Shown: positions 14,534 through 23,300 of the stretch, one piece after another
Layout of the letters: every line of letters begins with the position of its first letter
Position numbering within the stretch: the stretch's first letter is position 1
From: Arenibacter antarcticus
GTDB lineage: Bacteria > Bacteroidota > Bacteroidia > Flavobacteriales > Flavobacteriaceae
Reading direction: 5' to 3'
Assembly (NCBI RefSeq): GCF_041320605.1
Contig: NZ_CP166679.1
Location: forward strand, 1,550,001 to 1,614,000
DNA: 64,000 nt
Notes under the pieces: model-generated
What the model was told of the DNA's origin: nothing
Seen by the model: the letters and a program-made list of their open reading frames with translations, nothing else
The model's database searches: none
Translations under genes and position numbers: made by a program

Positions 14534-16615
14534 CTAAGTAAGCTGGCTAGGAGACACTCTCATGATCCACATCTTATCATTGTAGGTATCGTTTATTTTA
14601 GAGTAATAAGATACCAGCGCATTGTTCCATGAGTCGTGTTTTTTTAGATACACATACCGATAGTTATTTTCTGGGTTTACAAAATAACTAGCACTAAGTC
14701 CTTGGGAGTTTAATAATTTGATAAATCTAATGGCATTGTTAGCATTGGCAAAAACACTTACAATGATATAATAGCCTGTGTCTACCCCTTTAATATTGTA
14801 CACTCGAGCACTGGTATTGTTGGCGGATACATTATCCTTGACGACTACGTTTTTCTGAAGTTTATCTGCGGCATATTGGGTAGAGGTTTCCTTTAGCTTG
14901 TTAATATTGTTTGCATAAGCCTTATCTGTATAACTTCGGTTGTCCACATTCATAATCCACATATCGTCTACATAGGTGCCATTAAGTTTAGATTTATGGG
15001 AGGCAAGGGCTTCCTGCCACGTATCGAACCGCTCCAAGTAAACGTATTTTAATCCATTCTTGGGGTTTTCAAAGTAGTCCGCCCTAACTCCATCTTGGGT
15101 AAGGTTATCTATAAACCGGTCCATGTATTTATTTCCTTTGTACACATTGGCCACCACATAATAACCATCGACAACCCCTTCTAAATCTAGAAACTTTTTA
15201 CTTTTTATATTATTCTGTTTCGCCATCTCTGTAAAGTCGTCCTTTTCAGCAGCTTTACTTGTGGAGGTAAGTCCTGACTTTGTATTTGAAGCAATTTTGT
15301 TTATAGCGTCATTAGCCTGTAAAGCTTCTTTTATCCCGATTGGTTTATCGTTGTTTATGGGGGCTTTGGGTTGTAGCGCCAAAGCTTCCTTATTATTATT
15401 TGGTAAATACATGTCCTTTGCTTTAGCTTCCAGATCTGGACGCTTCCCTTGGGTCTCGCTCCTTACCATTTTCATGACCATATCGAACCTGCGTTCCAAA
15501 TCCCTTTGACGGTTAGATTCTAAGGAATCTTGTCTAAACATCAACTCTGCCAATATCGCATCATTTTCTGCAAGCGCCTTTTTAAGTTTCTCCAATTCCA
15601 CTTCTTGGGCAGTAAGTACCTCATCTGGATCAATTTCATTTTCTACCAGTTCATCATAATCATCTTCCAACATTACCCGGTCTTCTGTTAAAGTTGGGGT
15701 TATGGAATAGGCAAAAGAGATCTCGTGGGTAAGTCCGAAATTGTCGAAATTGTTAGACAGCCCCTTTTCCATGGTATATCCTAAGGAGAGTCTTTGGTTA
15801 ATATTAAATCCAATTCCGGCGGAGGCCCCAAAAAAACTATCGTAACCTGCCTGAAGCCATCCCAACTTGGGCAAGTCCAATATAAGGCTTCCCCCTAGCA
15901 CCACTTCTTCCTGCCCCACCTTTCTAACCCGGGCCAAAGGCATTAACCTACCTTGCTCTAAAACACCACTGCCATTTTCAAACTGATGGGTATATTGTAA
16001 GTGTCCAGAAAAGGTCTTGTCCTGAAATTGGCTTACTGTACTACTGGTCTTAAGATTGTAGTCGAACAGATTTTCGGCAAAAACACCGATATCGAATTTG
16101 TCAAAGGAAATATTGAATCCCGGTTGAAAAGACAATAGATTGGAATCCTGTAGCCCGTTTAACGAGGGGTCATTGGGGTCTAAGGCCATCGCCCGGTTCC
16201 TATCAAAACCGCTATTGTAATATGCCAAGTTTGCCCCGAAGGTAAAGTTGCTCTTCTCGCTTAGTTTTATCCCATAAGCAAAATTTGCCATCACCCCATA
16301 GTTGGTAATCAATCCCTCCGTTTGGGTATAAAGACTTAATCCCAGACCATTGCGATCGTTAACCCTACCGCTGTAACTTAAAAAATAATCCTGATTATTA
16401 TCGTTAAAGGATACCGATTGGTTTCTATGAAGCAAGTTAATATAGGATTTATTCTCCCTTACCGTGGAAAACGTTGGGTTTATTAGGAACCGATTAAATT
16501 TTAGAAGGTTCTGCGAAGGAACATCATAAGATACAAACGGGTTCTCCTCTTGAGCGTTTAGGTTGCTAAATACCAATAGGAAAAGTAATAGCTTTATAAA
16601 GTTTTTCTTGTACAT
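14534..16615 (-). CDS. PorP/SprF-family T9SS membrane protein with C-terminal SPOR-like repeats
   Basis: 693 residues; the usual PorP/SprF length is about 300-350. The signal peptide ends at LNAQ (residues 1-21). Residues about 25-310 are the PorP/SprF beta-barrel region (FNRFLINPTFSTVRENKSYI, later SLGYTMEKGLSNNFDNFGLT). About 320-400 is a charged coiled coil (EVELEKLKKALAENDAILAE). Two repeats of about 82 residues follow, at about 478-560 and 608-690, each with GYY, a central YVYL and a closing MWIM. They resemble SPOR-type domains, which in other proteins bind denuded peptidoglycan. In T9SS, PorP/SprF proteins help bring specific adhesins to the surface. The gene lies 6 bp after the type B sorted protein and before the giant adhesin, so it probably serves these two. 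The SPOR assignment is by pattern only. Confidence 0.85.
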   Translation of the reverse strand: MYKKNFIKLLLFLLVFSNLNAQEENPFVSYDVPSQNLLKFNRFLINPTFSTVRENKSYINLLHRNQSVSFNDNNQDYFLSYSGRVNDRNGLGLSLYTQTEGLITNYGVMANFAYGIKLSEKSNFTFGANLAYYNSGFDRNRAMALDPNDPSLNGLQDSNLLSFQPGFNISFDKFDIGVFAENLFDYNLKTSSTVSQFQDKTFSGHLQYTHQFENGSGVLEQGRLMPLARVRKVGQEEVVLGGSLILDLPKLGWLQAGYDSFFGASAGIGFNINQRLSLGYTMEKGLSNNFDNFGLTHEISFAYSITPTLTEDRVMLEDDYDELVENEIDPDEVLTAQEVELEKLKKALAENDAILAELMFRQDSLESNRQRDLERRFDMVMKMVRSETQGKRPDLEAKAKDMYLPNNNKEALALQPKAPINNDKPIGIKEALQANDAINKIASNTKSGLTSTSKAAEKDDFTEMAKQNNIKSKKFLDLEGVVDGYYVVANVYKGNKYMDRFIDNLTQDGVRADYFENPKNGLKYVYLERFDTWQEALASHKSKLNGTYVDDMWIMNVDNRSYTDKAYANNINKLKETSTQYAADKLQKNVVVKDNVSANNTSARVYNIKGVDTGYYIIVSVFANANNAIRFIKLLNSQGLSASYFVNPENNYRYVYLKKHDSWNNALVSYYSKINDTYNDKMWIMRVSPSQLT

Positions 16616-16621
16616 ATCGCG

Positions 16622-18889
16622 TTAGCGTATAACTGTTATTGTCCCTTTTTTTAATGTCTGTTTTGCATTTTTAATGGTATAATAGAACACCATATTCTGT
16701 TTGGGAAACTTCATGGTAGCCTCTGGCCAATTATTCTTGTATTGAAACTGGTTAAGGACCTCTTCCCCTTTTTGGTTATAGATAATTACATGGATCGCCG
16801 GGTCCTTTGTATACGTATTGGGAAGAACCCACTGGTCGTTAAATCCGTCACCATTGGCAGTGATCACATTGGGTACTCCAAAGGTATCCTGATAAGAAAC
16901 GGTAAAGGTTTTGCTTACTTGGCAATCGTTTATCGTTGCAATAATCGTATACGTACCTTCTAGGCTCAGGGTAACGGAATCTGTATCTCCCAATAACACC
17001 TTGTTTTCATCGAACCATTGGTAGCTATTGGCCCCAGTAACAGAAACCTCCCTACTGCTCCCTTCCGGAAAAAGGATGTCCTCGGTTTGCGGATTCAATA
17101 TGATTAAGGAGTCATCAAAAGGGGTAATAACCAATTGATTCGACTTTAAATCGCAACCATTCTTTTCCACCGTCAGTTGATAGGTTCCGGGTTCGGAAAC
17201 CGTTAAAACCTCAGAAGTATCCAATATTTCCAACCCATCCTTGGACCAACGGAAAGTCGCTCCGCTTAAATCCGTACTGGTACTGATAGTAGCAGTATCA
17301 CCAGTACCACAAATTATGGTAGCATTGCTCGTAATAGCTAGCATTTCATTGGTCAATAACCTTACTGGCAAGGCATTGGAAACAGGATTAAATCCATCCA
17401 AGCTCCCGACTAGGGTATAAATGCCATTTTCACCCGTATTTATTAAGCTGATGTTGTTAGAAGTAGCTCCCCCTACATTGACACCATCCTTGGTCCATTG
17501 GTATGCAAAAGACGCTTTTAGGTCAGTGGTTACATCCAATTTAGAACCATCGGACAATACCGCATTGATCCGCGATATTTCCATAGCGATACTAGTATTA
17601 ATGCAATCGGTATAATCAGTAGCGTAATCAATAGTAAATTCAAAGGCATTGGGATAAACCAGAGTAGTAGTTTCAGAACTTATGGTAGCCATTGGGCAAC
17701 TTCCGCCACTTAAGGAGACTTCTGCATAATACACTCCTACAGAATTGGCGACAAGGGTACGTGCCGTTTCCCCATTTAGGGCAAGGTTGTCTTTGTACCA
17801 TTGATAGCTTACTGGAGTTGAGTCCGATGTTACGCTTAAAGTAGTGGTCTGCCCAGGGAGTAGTACCATATTGGCCGGATTGTCCCTACTCACCGAAAAC
17901 ATTCCTGCTTGGGTAATGGTAACCGGATTAGAAGTTTCTGTACAAATACCATCGCCCTGTATTCTTACGGTATAATCACCTGAAAATTGAGCATCATTGG
18001 TATCTATGGCATACGTATAAGCACCTTGGGTACTTCCCTGAACCATATTTCCGTCTTTAAACCAAGTGTAGAATAGGTCCGGATAGTTCATATTGGCCTC
18101 CAAAGGTGCAACAGTCTCACCGGTACACAATACCGTTTTTACAGGCGGGTTTAAGGCCAGCCCCACGCTAGTGCCGATCTGCACTTCCATAGAAAGGGAT
18201 TGGGTATTGGAAGATCCGGAACAGGTAGTCCCATAATCCAATTCAACTACATAAAAACCCCCTTCGGTAACCTCAATGGAAGGTCCATAACCCGACACCG
18301 TGTAAGGAGAGGTATTCCTATACCAATTATACCGATAGGTTTCTGCGTTGGGGACATTGTATACCTCCAATGTGGTAGAACCTCCACCACAGAGTTTTAC
18401 CTGTTTGGCGGGCGTAGGGGCTGTATCCCCAAGTTCCCTAATATTGATTGTGGTATTAAAATCGATATAATACATTTCAAAAGGAAGTGATGGCGGACTG
18501 GTCTTCGCGGGCTTGGTACTCCTAACTCGGAACCTGTAGGCATCTCCCCTAGTATTTTCCGGTAAGGCAAAGTTAAATTCAAAATCGAAATCCGTATTCT
18601 TGTCTGAAACTCTTGAAAGTTCGGTGGCAGTGGTAAACATGCCATTGGCATCGGACAATTCCAAAATAAATTCATTATCCACAGCAACTGTTGGCAACCA
18701 AGTAAAATTAACGTAATACTCATTAAACCCCGCAGATCCGCAGGCCGCTGTCCATACCGAATTTCCCGATAAATTGGGATTATCGGCAGCAGTAGGTCTA
18801 TTCAAAGTCTGCGCAGAAATACCGGTCGTTCCCAAGGCCATAAGGCTTAGGATCATCAGTAAAAATGCATTTATTAGGTTCGGTTTCAT
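16622..18889 (-). CDS. T9SS type B sorted surface protein with Ig-like domains
   Basis: 755 residues. A signal peptide (MKPNLINAFLLMILSLMALG, cleaved after ISAQ) is followed by several Ig-like beta-sandwich units with Cys pairs and the recurring YxWxKDG pattern (for example YTWFKDGNMV, YQWYKDNLAL, YQWTKDGVNV, FRWSKDGLEI). The last 85 or so residues start FGVPNVITANGDGFNDQW and end KGTITVIR. This is the gliding-motility-associated C-terminal domain (TIGR04131/CHU_C) that marks type B T9SS cargo. It is the first gene of a minus-strand group with porP/sprF 6 bp downstream. No enzyme motif is visible; a structural or adhesive surface role is inferred. Confidence 0.88.
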   Translation of the reverse strand: MKPNLINAFLLMILSLMALGTTGISAQTLNRPTAADNPNLSGNSVWTAACGSAGFNEYYVNFTWLPTVAVDNEFILELSDANGMFTTATELSRVSDKNTDFDFEFNFALPENTRGDAYRFRVRSTKPAKTSPPSLPFEMYYIDFNTTINIRELGDTAPTPAKQVKLCGGGSTTLEVYNVPNAETYRYNWYRNTSPYTVSGYGPSIEVTEGGFYVVELDYGTTCSGSSNTQSLSMEVQIGTSVGLALNPPVKTVLCTGETVAPLEANMNYPDLFYTWFKDGNMVQGSTQGAYTYAIDTNDAQFSGDYTVRIQGDGICTETSNPVTITQAGMFSVSRDNPANMVLLPGQTTTLSVTSDSTPVSYQWYKDNLALNGETARTLVANSVGVYYAEVSLSGGSCPMATISSETTTLVYPNAFEFTIDYATDYTDCINTSIAMEISRINAVLSDGSKLDVTTDLKASFAYQWTKDGVNVGGATSNNISLINTGENGIYTLVGSLDGFNPVSNALPVRLLTNEMLAITSNATIICGTGDTATISTSTDLSGATFRWSKDGLEILDTSEVLTVSEPGTYQLTVEKNGCDLKSNQLVITPFDDSLIILNPQTEDILFPEGSSREVSVTGANSYQWFDENKVLLGDTDSVTLSLEGTYTIIATINDCQVSKTFTVSYQDTFGVPNVITANGDGFNDQWVLPNTYTKDPAIHVIIYNQKGEEVLNQFQYKNNWPEATMKFPKQNMVFYYTIKNAKQTLKKGTITVIR

Positions 18890-19154
18890 ATCTTTTAGCA
18901 GTTTGGGATACTACTGGCATTATCAATTGTCGTCTATTTGGCTTCTAATTGGAGCTCTAAATTGCTGATACACAATAGATAACTCACCATGGCATAACCC
19001 TAAAATCTTCATTATCATATAAAGGGGGGTAACAAATATGTTGTTTTATTAAGGTCTGGGGAATTTAAAGTTGTAAGGTTTAATAAAAGTGTTGTGAAAC
19101 CCACTTTCTTGTATGCTTGCTGCTTTTTATATGCAGCTTTTAGCGCAATTTCGC

Positions 19155-19162
19155 TACATTTG
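19155..19162 (+). promoter_or_regulatory. Promoter -7 element of glnS
   Basis: TACATTTG matches the Bacteroidota -7 consensus TAnnTTTG and lies 18 bp before the glnS ATG, predicting a 5' leader of only about 12 nt. No clear -33 TTG at the usual spacing. Confidence 0.5.
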
Positions 19163-19180
19163 CACCTCAATATTTAGAAA

Positions 19181-20866
19181 ATGAGTAACACATCCCGTTC
19201 GTTGAATTTTATAGAGCATATTATAGAGGAAGATTTAACCAAAGGCTTCCCAAAGGATAAGCTTAAATTTAGGTTTCCACCTGAGCCAAATGGATATTTA
19301 CACATAGGACATGCAAGTTCCATATGTCTAAACTTCGGTTTAGGCCTTCGCTATGAAGCCCCTGTTAATTTAAGGTTTGATGACACCAATCCCGCCAAGG
19401 AAGAACAGGAGTATGTGGATGCGATAAAGCGTGACGTGGAATGGTTGGGATACCAATGGGATACCGAATGTTATGCTTCGGATTATTTTCAACAATTATA
19501 CGATTGGGCCATCGTTATGATCAAACAAGGGGCGGCCTATGTAGATAGTCAGTCTTCAGAGGATGTTGCCATCCAAAAAGGCACACCAACGGAAGCAGGT
19601 AAGGAGAGTCCCTTTAGAAATAGGTCCATTGAAGAAAATTTACTGCTTTTCCAAAGCATGAAAGATGGCAAATTTAAGGAGGGTGAACACGTTCTTAGAG
19701 CGAAAATCGATATGACTTCCCCCAATATGTTGATGCGAGATCCCATTATGTACCGAATTCTGCATAAAGCGCACCATCGAACAAATACCGATTGGTGTAT
19801 TTATCCCATGTATGACTGGACACATGGGGAAAGCGACTATATTGAACAAGTTTCCCATTCGTTCTGTACGTTGGAATTTGCTATGCACCGGGAACTCTAC
19901 GATTGGTTTTTGGACCAAGTGGTAGAGGAGAAGTTAGTACGTCCTAAACAACGGGAATTCGCAAGACGAAATTTCAGTCACACTGTTGTGAGCAAACGTA
20001 AATTATTACAATTGGTTGAAAAGGGTGTAGTAACTGGATGGGACGATCCACGTATGCCTACTATTTCCGGACTTAGAAGAAGAGGATACACTCCAGAATC
20101 CATAAAAGCTTTTGCAGACACCATTGGCATTGCTAAAAGGGATAATGTGGTAGATGTTTCTTTATTGGAATTTCATGTAAGGGAGCACCTGAACAAAATT
20201 GCACCAAGAGTAATGGGCGTGTTAAACCCACTTAAATTGGTGATTACCAATTATCCCGATGGGGAAGAAGAATGGTTAGATGCCGAAAATAACCAGGAAG
20301 ATGAGTCTGCTGGTTATAGAAAGGTTCCTTTTTCTAAGGAATTGTTTATTGAGCAGGAAGATTTTAAGGAAGAAGCTAACAGGAAATTTTTTCGACTTAA
20401 ATTGGGCGGGGAGGTACGTTTAAAAAATGGATATATCATAAAAGCGGAATCCTGTACCAAAGATAGCGATGGAAATATAATTGAGGTACAATGCACCTAC
20501 GACCCTAAGAGTAAAAGTGGGAGCGGGACTGAGGAAAGTCTAAGGAAGGTAAAAGGAACCCTGCATTGGGTCTCTGCCAAACACGCCGTTGAGGTTGAAG
20601 TTAGATTGTATGACCGACTCTTTACTGAGGAAACACCGGATTCACATAAAGAGAAGGACTTTATGGAATTTATAAACTCAGATTCCCTTACTGTAATAAC
20701 AGCCTTTGTAGAACCCAGTTTAGAAAATGCACAGATAGGCGAACAATTCCAGTTTCAACGCATGGGCTATTTTAATGTGGATAAAGACAGTACCCCGGAA
20801 AAATTAATTTTTAATAGAACAGTAGGTTTACGGGATACTTGGGCAAAAGTTCAGGTTAAAAATTAA
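19181..20866 (+). CDS. glnS: Glutamine--tRNA ligase
   Basis: 561 residues, the normal size for the form without a YqeY extension. It charges tRNA-Gln with glutamine in the cytoplasm. The class I signatures are visible: PPEPNGYLHIGHASSICLNF (HIGH) at about 31-50 and VVSKRKL (KMSKS-type) at about 269. The GWDDPRMPT segment and GlnRS-type C-terminal anticodon-binding beta-barrels follow. Start is the ATG at 19181, placed just after a TACATTTG promoter element. With gltX nearby it implies direct Gln-tRNA formation. A strong hairpin terminator follows, so the gene appears to be a single unit. Confidence 0.97.
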   Translation: MSNTSRSLNFIEHIIEEDLTKGFPKDKLKFRFPPEPNGYLHIGHASSICLNFGLGLRYEAPVNLRFDDTNPAKEEQEYVDAIKRDVEWLGYQWDTECYASDYFQQLYDWAIVMIKQGAAYVDSQSSEDVAIQKGTPTEAGKESPFRNRSIEENLLLFQSMKDGKFKEGEHVLRAKIDMTSPNMLMRDPIMYRILHKAHHRTNTDWCIYPMYDWTHGESDYIEQVSHSFCTLEFAMHRELYDWFLDQVVEEKLVRPKQREFARRNFSHTVVSKRKLLQLVEKGVVTGWDDPRMPTISGLRRRGYTPESIKAFADTIGIAKRDNVVDVSLLEFHVREHLNKIAPRVMGVLNPLKLVITNYPDGEEEWLDAENNQEDESAGYRKVPFSKELFIEQEDFKEEANRKFFRLKLGGEVRLKNGYIIKAESCTKDSDGNIIEVQCTYDPKSKSGSGTEESLRKVKGTLHWVSAKHAVEVEVRLYDRLFTEETPDSHKEKDFMEFINSDSLTVITAFVEPSLENAQIGEQFQFQRMGYFNVDKDSTPEKLIFNRTVGLRDTWAKVQVKN

Positions 20867-21246
20867 AATAAGAACCCTTTATCGAAAACAACATAACGAT
20901 AGGTATTTACTATTGAAAACAAAGACCACAGCTTACATTTGCTGTGGTTTTTTTATGGGGCCAACTAAATAGCTTTACGCTTTGTTTTTAAGGTCTAAAA
21001 ATGGCTAAAAAGACCATTTAGCACACAATTAGTCGTTCTAACTTGTTTTACGACAAAAATTTGTGCGATTGCATCCTTTCATACGCTACCTTTTTCTTAA
21101 CTTTAACCTATTGATAGTATACCATCAACACGCTTAAAAATTAGGCAATTAAACTTGGAACCTTGGCCAAACTTATTTTGGACTTTGTTCTTTTTTAACC
21201 TTAACTATTTTGAAAATAAATTAGTAACAATTTAAATAAATCAATT
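20867..21246. other. 380-bp gap: glnS terminator and ytxH leader
   Basis: Holds the glnS terminator (20925-20954) and then about 290 bp of AT-rich sequence before the ytxH-like gene. T-rich stretches near 21170-21230 are promoter-like, but none matches TAnnTTTG exactly. No small gene is visible. Confidence 0.5.
20925..20954 (+). terminator. Intrinsic terminator of glnS
   Basis: Perfect 8-bp stem ACCACAGC/GCTGTGGT with an 8-nt loop, followed by a run of T, 59 bp after the glnS stop. Confidence 0.88.
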
Positions 21247-21576
21247 ATGACAAACGACAATGGAAATACATTATTGGCATTGCTAACTGGAGCAGCCATA
21301 GGTGCGGGAATAGGAATACTCTATGCCCCGGACAAAGGAGTAAAGACCAGAAAGAGAATTAAAAAGAAAGCAATTCAGACAAGCGATGACCTTACTAGCA
21401 GAATATCGCATGCCACAGAGGAGCTAACCAAAACAGCAGAAGCTAAAAAGGTAGATTTTGAGCATAAATTAGAAGAAACATTATCCAATATGAGTTATAA
21501 GGCAGATGATATCATCTCAGCTTTGGAAAAAAAGTTGTCTGATTTAAAAAATAAAAATGCCCAACTCCAAAAATAA
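21247..21576 (+). CDS. YtxH domain protein
   Basis: 109 residues. The N-terminus (LLALLTGAAIGAGIGILYAP, residues about 9-28) is the glycine-rich membrane segment of YtxH (PF12732), followed by the typical DKGVKTRKRIKKKA basic patch and a long charged helix. YtxH proteins are small, stress-linked membrane proteins of unclear biochemistry. It heads a three-gene set (12-bp and 4-bp gaps) with a holin-like membrane protein and a small basic protein, a set seen in many Flavobacteriaceae. Confidence 0.85.
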   Translation: MTNDNGNTLLALLTGAAIGAGIGILYAPDKGVKTRKRIKKKAIQTSDDLTSRISHATEELTKTAEAKKVDFEHKLEETLSNMSYKADDIISALEKKLSDLKNKNAQLQK

Positions 21577-21587
21577 AAATACACTAG

Positions 21588-21932
21588 ATGGCCTTGGAGG
21601 ATTTAAAGGATAACCTATCGGAAGTTGACCGGAATGTACGCGCATATTTAGAAAATTCCGAAGAGTATTACAAACTCAAAGGGTTTAAGATGGCAATGCG
21701 AAGCATTAGCTCATTGGTAAAACTATTGTTATTAGGAAGCATTGCCCTGTTGGCACTTTTTATGCTATCCTTTGCCTTCGCCTATGGTATTGGACAATGG
21801 TTGAACAATATTTTTCTAGGTTTTTTAGCTGTCGGAGGCACTTATATTCTATTAGGAATAGCATGTTACCTCTTTAGAAATAAGTTGGACAAACCTTTAA
21901 TTAAGAAGTTTTCAGATTATTATTTTGATTAA
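21588..21932 (+). CDS. Phage_holin_3_6-type membrane protein
   Basis: 114 residues with an amphipathic N-terminus and two membrane helices: about 44-65 (LLLLGSIALLALFMLSFAFA) and about 75-94 (IFLGFLAVGGTYILLGIACY). The pattern fits the holin superfamily family PF07332, which despite its name is common in chromosomal envelope-stress operons. No phage genes surround it, so a lysis role is unlikely. It is 12 bp after ytxH and 4 bp before the next gene, consistent with one transcript. Confidence 0.8.
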   Translation: MALEDLKDNLSEVDRNVRAYLENSEEYYKLKGFKMAMRSISSLVKLLLLGSIALLALFMLSFAFAYGIGQWLNNIFLGFLAVGGTYILLGIACYLFRNKLDKPLIKKFSDYYFD

Positions 21933-21935
21933 ATT

Positions 21936-22151
21936 ATGAATAAACCCGTATTTACCTCTTTTGAGGAGATAGATCATAAGTTAAAGATATTACGACTTCA
22001 GCGAGAAATTGAAATGGAGCAGATAAAGTTACATCTAAATGGTGCAAAGAACAACCTACTACCAACAGCGCTAGTCGGAGGAGTAGGGAGGTGGTCCAAA
22101 AGATTACTAATTACCTTCATTTCCAGAAAAATTTTAAGAAAGTTTAGCTAG
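21936..22151 (+). CDS. Small conserved protein of the YtxH/holin cluster
   Basis: 71 residues, predicted soluble with a charged first helix (FTSFEEIDHKLKILRLQREI) and a basic C-terminal tail (SKRLLITFISRKILRKFS) that could lie on a membrane. It resembles the small flavobacterial proteins I believe are grouped as DUF6327, but I am not sure of the number. It directly follows the holin-like gene and ends before the shared terminator. Function unknown. Confidence 0.7.
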   Translation: MNKPVFTSFEEIDHKLKILRLQREIEMEQIKLHLNGAKNNLLPTALVGGVGRWSKRLLITFISRKILRKFS

Positions 22152-22170
22152 TTAGCACACATTAACTCTA

Positions 22171-22222
22171 ATAAAAAAAAAACCCTTTTACTAATGGTTA
22201 AAACCAAGAAGTAAAAGGGTTT
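22171..22222 (-). terminator. Terminator shared by convergent genes
   Basis: Perfect 12-bp stem (22180-22191 pairs with 22211-22222) with a 19-nt loop. On the minus strand it is followed by a run of about ten T, so it is strong for the SPFH gene and weaker for the ytxH cluster on the plus strand. Confidence 0.85.
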
Positions 22223-22252
22223 ATACGTATTTAAGTAAAGTTTTTATTTACT

Positions 22253-23179
22253 TTATTCCTTTTTGGTGATTTGTGTTTTTTTCATAGATTCCCCAATCAT
22301 ATTACTAGCAGTAAAGGAAGCCACCATATTGTTCAACATATCACTTCCCGCCTGCGGGGAGTTAGGTAGCAGTATTAAATTGCTATTGGTTGCCTCCCCA
22401 ATAGATTGTAAGGTATCATAATGTTGGGTAACCACAATAAGGGCAGATGCTTCTTGGGAGTTAATACCCACCTTGTTCAATACTTCTACAGACTCTTCTA
22501 ATCCGCGTGCTATTTCCCTTCGTTGATCTGCTATACCCTGACCTTGTAATCGTTTGCTTTCTGCCTCGGCCTTTGCTTTTTCTACAATTAAGATCCGCGC
22601 TGCATCCCCTTCAAACTGTGCCGCAATTTTTTCTCTTTCGGAAGCGTTAATTCGGTTCATAGCCTCCTTTACCTGGCCATCCGGATCAATGTCTGTTACT
22701 AGGGTCTTAATAATATCGTACCCATAATCCAACATCGCATCTTGCAGTTCTGTCTTAACTGCTATTGCGATATCATCTTTCTTAACAAAAACATCATCCA
22801 ATTTCATTTTTGGAACTTCGGCACGTACCACGTCGAATACGTAAGAAGTAATTTGATCATGGGGATATTCCAATTGATAAAATGCTTCGTATACCTTGTT
22901 TTTCAGTACCACATACTGAACTGAAATTTTAAGTTTTACAAAAACATCGTCCAAGGTCTTTGTCTCTACAATGACATCAAGCTGTTGAATTTTAAGTCCA
23001 ACCCGTGCGACAATTTTATCCACTAAAGGAATTTTAATCTGAAGCCCTGAAGTCCTAACACTGTTAAACTTTCCAAATCGCTCTACTATTGCTGCGGTTT
23101 GTTGTTTTACCGTAAAAAAAGATGAAAAAAGAATCACGATGCCGATAAATAGAATCGGAATTAATAAAAATGAACCCAT
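22253..23179 (-). CDS. SPFH/Band 7 membrane protein (QmcA/stomatin-like)
   Basis: 308 residues. One N-terminal membrane helix (MGSFLLIPILFIGIVILFSS) is followed by the Band 7 core from about residue 24 (VKQQTAAIVERFGKFNSVRT ... IKIPLVDKI). A long Glu/Ala-rich helix follows (about 180-250: NASEREKIAAQFEGDAARIL, EKAKAEAESKRLQGQG), typical of stomatin-type oligomers. These proteins form ring assemblies in the membrane and often hold proteases, as in QmcA/HflK. No NfeD partner adjoins. It is 121 bp downstream of gltX on the same strand and ends at the terminator at 22171-22222. Confidence 0.92.
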   Translation of the reverse strand: MGSFLLIPILFIGIVILFSSFFTVKQQTAAIVERFGKFNSVRTSGLQIKIPLVDKIVARVGLKIQQLDVIVETKTLDDVFVKLKISVQYVVLKNKVYEAFYQLEYPHDQITSYVFDVVRAEVPKMKLDDVFVKKDDIAIAVKTELQDAMLDYGYDIIKTLVTDIDPDGQVKEAMNRINASEREKIAAQFEGDAARILIVEKAKAEAESKRLQGQGIADQRREIARGLEESVEVLNKVGINSQEASALIVVTQHYDTLQSIGEATNSNLILLPNSPQAGSDMLNNMVASFTASNMIGESMKKTQITKKE

Positions 23180-23300
23180 AATATTTAATTTTAGTTAGTG
23201 AAAGTAACCTATATTTATTTCATAGGTCGATTTTTTATATAATGTGTTACACCTTATACCTACAATACCACGATTATATCCACATTTACTACCATTCCAT

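Noticed and set aside
18397-18723. 108-codon minus-strand frame inside the type B sorted protein gene
   Set aside because: It lies wholly inside a well-supported gene in another frame and has no recognisable domain.
21588-21932. Holin-like gene as a sign of a prophage
   Set aside because: No endolysin, capsid, terminase or integrase gene nearby; the YtxH/holin-like pair is a normal chromosomal set in this family.
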